In this document: positions 23,401 to 27,960 of the stretch, piece by piece
Position numbering within the stretch: the stretch's first letter is position 1
Layout of the letters: every line of letters begins with the position of its first letter
Source: Candidatus Glassbacteria bacterium RIFCSPLOWO2_12_FULL_58_11
GTDB lineage: Bacteria > Gemmatimonadota > Glassbacteria > GWA2-58-10
NCBI GenBank assembly: GCA_001780825.1
Contig: MFIX01000123.1
Location: 1-29,394, forward strand
DNA length: 29,394 nt
Reading direction: 5' to 3'
The notes under the pieces: generated by a model
Databases searched by the model: none
The model's input: only the letters and a program-made list of their open reading frames with translations
What the model was told of the DNA's origin: nothing
Translations under genes and position numbers: made by a program

Positions 23401-23597
23401 CCGTCAGCGTTACTGATATTTCCCAGCCTGGTTCCCTCCACTTGCACCTGGACACCAGATACCGGCTGGCCGGTATCCTTGTCACGCACAGTCCCTTCAA
23501 TTTTGCCAGTGGTAAGCTGTGCTGACAGGCTAGTAGCGAGTAAGGCCGATATTGCCAGAAAGAGCGTAAATCTTCGGGTAAACAATTTTTGGTGCAT
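20409..23597 (-). CDS. TonB-dependent outer membrane receptor with CarboxypepD_reg domain
   Basis: 1062 residues from the ATG at 23597, preceded by AAGGGGGAA; the frame continues upstream but the signal peptide (1-27) fixes this start. Domains: carboxypeptidase-regulatory-like Ig domain (about 28-112, 'GKIEGTVRDKDTGQPVSGVQ'), plug (about 120-300, 'LEDMLVQEAGVQMGGRD', 'RIRGGRVGEEAMVVDG', 'EYGNAQSGIVNVVTKEG'), then a long beta-barrel ending in aromatic F ('TGLNFSF'). It would import a large ligand across the outer membrane using TonB energy. The architecture is SusC-like, but no SusD follows. Oddity: an EF-hand-like loop 'DFNADGILTVEE' (residues 1017-1028) lies in the penultimate barrel region. 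Its gene follows the receiver-only regulator, with a 142-nt leader. Confidence 0.92.
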   Translation of the reverse strand: MHQKLFTRRFTLFLAISALLATSLSAQLTTGKIEGTVRDKDTGQPVSGVQVQVEGTRLGNISNADGYYFILSVPPGRRNVVFTYTGYQKTTVSNQLLLAGQTATVDCEISSTVVQLEGITIEGLGETLVPRDNTVSKQRLTADQIDLTPATRLEDMLVQEAGVQMGGRDALERGLRIRGGRVGEEAMVVDGVMVRNFAAEPYRSSFRWGAYQIEDSHRGEDTTPLELSAESVEEVDIITGGFQAEYGNAQSGIVNVVTKEGTPHYQGSVRYITDEINPRTADWGYNQLQTSFGGPVPVIPDMYFHLSAELQGQDDRFRLHADEGFRGVNQDFVNRLNYAVRNDPELGIRDELPFSLEKFQTGRAFYAGQTGKDASLYTPPNPVRATANWSDRTLTAGKLTYSPIRNLKFIASHNWSRNQHAFPPGWNAEDNYFQTGNFYKGDPYFANRAWGDDEMVHVWMSFARRNKTHNGLLGFNWDLLHSANQNASLQFRYSHFRTQDINTASPETNWERETAFMSWSLHDIRFEIDTWPNHENPEAYPEVARNVFPDGDTGYKENVPYETPFVIDYYTAYYLNYRYLRERQHNYKLDLDYQLNRYNRAKLGIQYTNFSDFSYITDYHSASPRNPLDEFIRKPQMLGYYAQNRTDLGDFVFDYGLRYDLFVPMANWAITSRDLHGEDVNPQPKHAWSPRFDVAFPVTDKAQLRFSYGAFSQYPNFAHVYANSDDGTNLGEIDFSRTDAFEAGMSYLLGNDMLVDVVGYYRDVEGNVARKSYFTEYYRWYTEQYVRRTITGSTNRDHGNIKGLDLTLRKRFSNNYSFDLIYTLQFSRTTGSSFVTEGMEASLDPSTGETFIPPDELTPIDGDRTHQFTLRLNYLFPEDFKAGSLANKILKNFRAYSVLSLSSAEPMLDSWGRYQATSFDDRTVTRDALGRRIGGYNFFRGRWFTNLDLRFTKGFHLGAPRRMEFFVEIFNALNRKNHFPYPSNYRLESYSHITGGQPLVWADLAPTDPRRVRFNADFNADGILTVEEAALGQMAQTHMLQTMDKRLWGTAREFRTGLNFSF

Positions 23598-23739
23598 TAA
23601 TTCCCCCTTAATGAATTGGAATCTTTCCACCTTTTCCCCGATCGAGATCTTTATCATAGGCAAATCTCCCATCTGTTTCAGATAACAGGGTTCCAGAGTA
23701 CTTGGAAACTTCCATCCGTAATTGATACCAAGGGGGTAG
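23598..23739 (-). promoter_or_regulatory. Leader of the TonB receptor gene with repeated TTCCA/TGGAA half-sites
   Basis: The 142 nt between the receiver-only gene and the TonB receptor contain five TTCCA/TGGAA half-sites: 23617-23621, 23625-23629, 23691-23695, 23703-23707 and 23710-23714. They form three inverted pairs, with gaps of 3, 7 and 2 nt. The arrangement is operator-like, but I cannot link it to a known factor and see no convincing -35/-10 pair. The ribosome site is at about 23602-23610. Confidence 0.25.
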
Positions 23740-24177
23740 TTATCTTTTTTCCTCACCTCCATTTACAATTAGGTTTCGCTTAGAATTACCATCCAAACCG
23801 GTCTTTAAACGCACAAAAGGATCACTGTAATTAGTAATTGTTTCGATCAGAGTCCTGAAATCCGTCGCCTTGTCAAAAAAGAAATCAGCGCCGGCTGTAA
23901 GGCATTGCTGGCGAAACTGGGGGTAAGGATACTGGGTGAAAATGATAAATTTGAGTTGTTGACTCTTTTCTTTAATCCGTTTGATTACCTCTATTCCATG
24001 TTGTTCCGGCATCTGGAAATCCATAATTACTACATCGGGCAATTCCTTTATTATGTCCCGTACTGCTTCTTCGGGATCTCCCGCGACTCCGACAATTTCC
24101 AGATTTTGATAGATAGACAGCAAGGCGACCAGACGATCGCGTATCAGTTGTGAACTATCTGCAATAAAAATTCTCAT
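23740..24177 (-). CDS. Receiver-only response regulator
   Basis: 145 residues: a single CheY-like receiver domain (about 1-122) plus a short polar tail, with no output domain. The phospho-acceptor is D53 in 'DVVIMDFQMPEQHG'. The switch threonine is in 'FIIFTQYP' and the conserved lysine in 'FFFDKATDF'. The acidic pocket near the N-terminus reads 'IADSSQ', where most receivers have two adjacent acids; here only D7 remains and the second is serine. This could weaken magnesium binding. It is the first gene of the minus-strand train, 142 nt before the TonB receptor. It may act as a phosphate sink or protein-interaction switch for the nearby kinase, an inference from position. The start has no clear ribosome site. 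Confidence 0.85.
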   Translation of the reverse strand: MRIFIADSSQLIRDRLVALLSIYQNLEIVGVAGDPEEAVRDIIKELPDVVIMDFQMPEQHGIEVIKRIKEKSQQLKFIIFTQYPYPQFRQQCLTAGADFFFDKATDFRTLIETITNYSDPFVRLKTGLDGNSKRNLIVNGGEEKR

Positions 24178-24395
24178 TTTAAATTCTGAAATTCAGGTTT
24201 TTACGCGTGAAGGAGAGCAGATGAAATGTATAAAGGAATTGTGATCCTCAGTTCTCAGGGGCCAGGATTACCTAGTCTGAATGGTTTGAGAAAACCGAGA
24301 ATTCACATTTCGAAAAGAGAGGTGCAGGTCAAAATCCGTATTACTTCGACTATCCACCATTTAATTGCTAAACCTTTTGGAACAAAAAGAAAATC

Positions 24396-24455
24396 GTAGA
24401 AATATTTTTATTTTGTAGAAATTCGAAACTGAAAGTTGTCGAATTTTTTCTACAA
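24396..24455. promoter_or_regulatory. GTAGAAA repeats and long stem-loop upstream of the receiver-only gene
   Basis: Within the AT-rich 415-nt spacer 24178-24592, GTAGAAAT occurs twice in direct orientation (24396-24403 and 24415-24422, 19 bp apart) and once inverted as TTTCTAC (24447-24453). The second and third copies are arms of a stem-loop: 24413-24429 against 24435-24455, loop TGAAA, with a 3-nt bulge and a 1-nt bulge. Helically phased repeats plus inversion suggest a regulator-binding site, possibly for the adjacent NarL-type protein. A structured transcript end is the alternative. The rest of the spacer holds no gene I can support; CTGAA-A-TTCAG at 24186-24196 is a further short palindrome next to the start codon. 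Confidence 0.35.
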
Positions 24456-24531
24456 TTGTTGATAGATTGGAAAATTTAGAAACAGGAGAGGAATGGCGGG
24501 AAATTACAGCGAGACTGGAATTGAGCTAGAA

Positions 24532-24567
24532 TTTGAGAAAAATGTTTTACGGTGAACATCTCTCAAA
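24532..24567 (-). terminator. Possible terminator of the NarL-type regulator gene
   Basis: On the minus strand, starting 26 nt after the regulator stop, ATGTT pairs with AACAT around an 8-nt loop, immediately followed by a run of five T residues. An outer TTTGAG/CTCAAA pair extends the structure. The core stem is only 5 bp and AT-rich, so the call is weak. Confidence 0.3.
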
Positions 24568-24592
24568 AATGACGTGATTTCTCTTAAAGTAT

Positions 24593-25225
24593 TTAGTCCG
24601 ACAATCCCTCGTTAATTACGTAATATATGATCTGAGCATTGTTATCCATCTTCATTTTCTTCAGCACCCGGCTTCGATAAGTACTGATAGTCGTAACGCT
24701 CAGGGACATTTCGGCCGCCATCTGCTGGACGGTTTTACCGCGACCCAGATTCAACATAACCTGGAATTCTCGATTTGAGAGCATTTCGTGAGGTCTCTTT
24801 TCCGAGGTTTCTTTCAAATACATTGCCAATTTTTCCGCCAGAGACGGACTGATGTACTGTCCTCCCCGGGCCACTTTTATAATTGCGTTGATTAGTTCTT
24901 CCGGAGGCCTGCCTTTAGTCAGGAAACCGTCGGCGCCCGCTTTTATCACCCGCACGGCGAATTGTTCCTCTGGATAACGGCTCAATATCAAAACCGGCAA
25001 ACCTGGTTTTTCCGCTTTCAATATCTTTAAAATATCCATTCCACTAAGGCCCGGCATATCGATATCCAGCACTACAACATCATAGACTTTGGTTCTTACT
25101 TTTTCGAGGACTTCTTTCCCTTCGCTGGCCTCGTCAATCACGGTGATGTTACTCGATTCGGCGAGGATATCCATAAGTCCCCGTCTCACAATCGGATGAT
25201 CATCCGCAATAAGTAGCTTTATCAT
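24593..25225 (-). CDS. NarL/FixJ-family response regulator (receiver + LuxR-type HTH)
   Basis: 210 residues. The receiver domain (about 1-120) has the acidic pair 'IADDH', phospho-acceptor D54 in 'VVVLDIDMPG', and lysine in 'GFLTKGRPPEEL'. A LuxR/GerE helix-turn-helix follows (about 145-206): 'LSNREFQVMLNLGRGKTVQQ', 'LSVTTISTYRSRVLKKM'. It is a DNA-binding transcription factor that dimerises on phosphorylation. Its gene is divergent from the sensor kinase, 553 nt away. The kinase has a HisKA_3 core, the class that pairs with NarL-type regulators, so the two probably form a cognate pair. Targets may be the minus-strand train downstream. CAGGT about eight bases before the ATG is a modest ribosome site. 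Confidence 0.92.
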   Translation of the reverse strand: MIKLLIADDHPIVRRGLMDILAESSNITVIDEASEGKEVLEKVRTKVYDVVVLDIDMPGLSGMDILKILKAEKPGLPVLILSRYPEEQFAVRVIKAGADGFLTKGRPPEELINAIIKVARGGQYISPSLAEKLAMYLKETSEKRPHEMLSNREFQVMLNLGRGKTVQQMAAEMSLSVTTISTYRSRVLKKMKMDNNAQIIYYVINEGLSD

Positions 25226-25778
25226 CGCATTATACCTGCTGCCTGGTCAGTAGTGACAAAATGGTGTATATATTTTATCGTAAAGGAACGGTAATCTCAA
25301 CTTTTATCTTCAACGGATAGCTATACTCTTCCGTGCCGATGGTTCCAAAGTCCTGGTTGACGGTTTCCTTTTTAATTATCCCATTGCTGTCCTCTTTTTA
25401 CACTATTAAGAATCATTTTACCGTCGGATTATTTCAAGTGCACTGAAATCTTAGTCGCTTCCCGAGACGAAGAGAGCAGGTCGAGATTCTTGAAGCAAGT
25501 CTCAGTTATCTGTATACTTCTGATCGAGAAGAGTGAACTCCCTGATTAACTGTGACGGTCAGGTAGCGCTCACGTTGAGTTGGATAGGTGGACCGGGATA
25601 CTAGATTGTGTGAGCTGCAATGTTTATTCGGGAATTATCCGGCCAGCAATTCAAATCGACATCAAAATTGAACTGTTCGAGAATTTCACTACCATAAAAG
25701 AGCAGGGCAAAAGTACCATATTATTCAAATTCAGATTTTAGCTTTCCAGCTCGCTACCGTTTTATGTAGGGTTCCCAA
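25226..25778. other. Divergent intergenic region between regulator and kinase genes
   Basis: This 553-nt AT-rich spacer separates the divergent NarL-type regulator and kinase genes and must hold both promoters. I see no promoter pair I would defend. A TATAAT at 25229-25234 (minus) is too close to the regulator start for normal initiation. The part next to the regulator has a short coding-like stretch listed separately (25275-25397). The remainder, 25401-25778, holds no gene or RNA I can recognise. Confidence 0.5.
25275..25397 (-). pseudogene. Possible C-terminal gene remnant upstream of the NarL-type regulator
   Basis: On the minus strand an open stretch of 40 codons reads with protein-like composition, ending in '...YSYPLKIKVEITVPLR' and a TAA at 25275-25277. 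It is bounded upstream by an in-frame stop (25398-25400) and has no usable start. The ending looks like the natural C-terminus of a protein and not a random frame, suggesting the tail of a former gene preceding the regulator. The family is not recognised. It could equally be chance. Confidence 0.2.
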
Positions 25779-27416
25779 ATGCTTCGAGTCCTGAATCTCT
25801 TAGAAAGCAGAAAAATAAATATCCCGGGCATCTTATTTATTTTAGTCGCCTGCAATTGTTTCGCTGTTCTTCAAGGCTATGCGGAGGTAAATGAAAATAA
25901 ACTGCTCATGGTTCGGGGTGAAGACCACTATCCACCATATGAATTCCTGGATGATGAAGGATATCCTGCGGGCTTCAACGTGGATATTATGAAAGCCGTG
26001 GCCGAAGTTATGGGCCTTAAATTGGATATACAGCTTCGGCCGTGGAGCATGGTGCGGGAGGATATCGAAGCGGGTAAAATTGATATCTCAATCGGTATGT
26101 TTCGCACTGCGGAAAGAGAAAAACTCGTTGATTTTTCTACACCCTATAACGTTGTCTCATATGCTCTATTTATCCGTAAGGGTGTCGCCATTAGCTCTCT
26201 TAAAGATTTAAGCTACAGAGATATAGTAGTCCAGAATGGTGACTTTGCGCATGATTACTTAATCAAGCAAGGCCTGGATCATAATCTGGTTTTAGTGGAG
26301 AACATGGAAGATGCCCTGAGGAAATTAGCCAGTGGAAGGTACGATTGTGCAATTATCTCAAAGCTTTATGGACTTTATATTGTCAAGGGATATAATCTTT
26401 CGAACATTGAATCTGTCGACCTGCAGATCGAATCGCTGGAAAATTGTTTTGCTGTAGCCAAGGGGAATTTAGCCCTGCTTTCTCAATTGAATGAGGGGCT
26501 GAGTATAATCAAGGCTACGGGCAGATATGAAGAATTATATCGTAAGTGGTTCAGTATTTACGAGGATAGGCTGTTCACACGGGAAGTCTTGAAATATGTA
26601 GTTTGGCTTGTTACCCCTCTTGGAATTCTGCTTATCGGCGTGGGATGCTGGTCCTGGTTCCTGAAAAGGCAAGTATTTCTCAAAACCAAGGAATTGAGAG
26701 AGGAACTTTCCGAACGCAAGCGAGCTGAATTAGAGCTGAAAAAATCACATGAGCTGTTGCGCGAACTTACGATGCATTTGCATATGGCTCGAGAAGAGGA
26801 ACGGGGGCAGATTGCAAGGGAAGTGCATGATGAGCTGGGGCAGATTTTTACGGCATTACAACTGGACTTGTATTACATGAAGCAGAAGTATCCGCAAAAA
26901 AAGGGACCGCTGATTGACAAAATGGATAATATGTTGAAATTGATCGATTCAACATGCGTGATGATTCAGGAGATTTCAACAAGATTAAGGCCGAGATTAT
27001 TGGACCACCTGGGATTGATAGCGGCAATGGAATGGTATTTGGAAGACTATGAGCGCAGGACAGGGATAAAATGTATTTTTAAGACCAATTCTGAAAAACT
27101 TAATCTGGAGGAAAATCTATCCATCACCATTTTTCGTATTTTTCAGGAGGCTCTTACAAATGTAGCGCGTCACGCTAAAGCAAAAACTGTGTCTATAAAT
27201 TTAAGAGAAAAAAACAACGTGTTATTATTAACGATTAAAGACAACGGGAAGGGAATAACTCAGGAACAAATATCGAACCCTAAATCAATCGGATTAATAG
27301 GAATGCGTGAACGTCTCTCACCTTGGCAAGGAAGATTCGAGATTAGCGGTGTGCCAAACAGAGGAACTACTTTGATTATTGAACTCGCTTTGGACAAAAT
27401 AACAGCAGCTCGCTAA
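25779..27416 (+). CDS. Sensor histidine kinase with periplasmic SBP_bac_3 domain and HisKA_3/HATPase core
   Basis: 545 residues; AGGG lies seven bases before the ATG. Order: N-terminal hydrophobic signal/anchor (about 17-36); type-3 solute-binding domain (about 42-265, with 'YPPYEFLDDEGYPAGFNVDI' and 'MFRTAEREKLVDFSTPY'); transmembrane helix (about 270-295); a charged coiled-coil linker (about 298-335); HisKA_3 dimerisation helix with phospho-acceptor H350 in 'REVHDELGQ'; and HATPase_c with N461 in 'FQEALTNVARHA', 'DNGKGI' (488-493) and 'GLIGMRERL' (505-513). It would sense a small periplasmic ligand; SBP_bac_3 domains usually bind amino acids or related small polar molecules. There is no receiver or Hpt domain, so it should phosphorylate a separate regulator, most likely the divergent NarL-type protein. 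The DNA is AT-richer than the uptake genes. Confidence 0.93.
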   Translation: MLRVLNLLESRKINIPGILFILVACNCFAVLQGYAEVNENKLLMVRGEDHYPPYEFLDDEGYPAGFNVDIMKAVAEVMGLKLDIQLRPWSMVREDIEAGKIDISIGMFRTAEREKLVDFSTPYNVVSYALFIRKGVAISSLKDLSYRDIVVQNGDFAHDYLIKQGLDHNLVLVENMEDALRKLASGRYDCAIISKLYGLYIVKGYNLSNIESVDLQIESLENCFAVAKGNLALLSQLNEGLSIIKATGRYEELYRKWFSIYEDRLFTREVLKYVVWLVTPLGILLIGVGCWSWFLKRQVFLKTKELREELSERKRAELELKKSHELLRELTMHLHMAREEERGQIAREVHDELGQIFTALQLDLYYMKQKYPQKKGPLIDKMDNMLKLIDSTCVMIQEISTRLRPRLLDHLGLIAAMEWYLEDYERRTGIKCIFKTNSEKLNLEENLSITIFRIFQEALTNVARHAKAKTVSINLREKNNVLLLTIKDNGKGITQEQISNPKSIGLIGMRERLSPWQGRFEISGVPNRGTTLIIELALDKITAAR

Positions 27417-27730
27417 AAAGGACATTTATTTTAGAAAAATAGGGGTATGCTTCGTCACAAAGGGATGATAAAAGTGGGAAAAATTGAGTACGACGATCAA
27501 GAAGAGATTGCTGACAGGAAGGATTTGATATAAACCAATGCTGGTACAAACTAGTTTTGTTCTGAATAGACAGTACGAAGGCGAGCTGTCTTTGATCAGA
27601 TGCAATTGTGCCGTAACTGTGCCAAACTTGAGGGCATTTATGGCATTCAATCAGAAAAAGCGCAGATAGGGCAATCGTGCGCTTTGAGTTGATTTTCAAT
27701 AGTTAGAAGTTTAGTGAATACACTATATCA

Positions 27731-27778
27731 TGTGCCTGACAAGCAGGAGGTCACTTCTTTCGAATCTCTAGTCATCCA
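27731..27778 (+). pseudogene. Degenerate tRNA-Val(GAC)-like 3' half
   Basis: The stretch matches the 3' half of a bacterial tRNA-Val in order. Anticodon loop CTGACAA (T33, anticodon GAC) is followed by 3' stem GCAGG, variable loop AGGTC, then a T-arm whose loop TTCGAAT is intact but whose stem is expanded and mispaired, and an ATCCA end. The 5' anticodon arm TGTGC pairs poorly with GCAGG, and no recognisable D-arm or acceptor 5' strand lies upstream. It is therefore not a functional tRNA. A decayed tRNA or an old attachment-site remnant is the most likely reading; chance resemblance is possible. Confidence 0.4.
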
Positions 27779-27900
27779 TTGCGGTGATATGAGAATTCTT
27801 TGTCATCGGGGATATTTTCAATTATAATTGCTGCATCCACTGAATGATGACCGGGCTGCGCGGTGAATCGGGCGCGGAGCAAGTCACATCTCTCTTTGCT

Positions 27901-27929
27901 TTGCAAAAATGTCCTCCCTTTATTATAAA
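27901..27929 (+). promoter_or_regulatory. Candidate sigma-70-type promoter of the propeller fusion gene
   Basis: TTGCAA (27901-27906) and TATAAA (27924-27929) are separated by 17 bp. They would place initiation near 27936, about 25 nt before the start codon, leaving room for the GGGGG ribosome site at 27951-27955. Spacing and hexamers are good but unverified. Confidence 0.4.
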
Positions 27930-27960
27930 GCTTATCCATATTGTTTCCATGGGGGCTTGT

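Larger units (their letters stand above)
27417..27960. other. AT-rich intergenic region without a supported gene
   Basis: This spacer lies between the sensor kinase and the propeller fusion gene. Short frames occur on both strands (for example a 107-codon minus-strand frame with a TTG start), but none has a ribosome site, a recognisable domain or protein-like composition. Two items inside it are listed separately: the tRNA-Val-like fragment and a promoter candidate. No terminator for the kinase gene was recognised. Confidence 0.5.

Noticed and set aside
25229..25259. TTGTCA/TATAAT promoter for the NarL-type regulator (minus strand)
   Set aside because: The spacing is 19 bp and the -10 ends only 3 nt before the start codon, so initiation would fall inside the gene; leaderless expression is not otherwise indicated.
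27376..27699. 107-codon minus-strand frame after the kinase gene
   Set aside because: TTG start, no ribosome site, overlap with the kinase end, and a composition that does not resemble a protein family.
27590..27720. Integrase tail next to the tRNA-Val-like fragment
   Set aside because: Short frames in this stretch have no recombinase motif (no Arg/His/Arg/Tyr signature), so a link to an integrated element is not supported by coding evidence.
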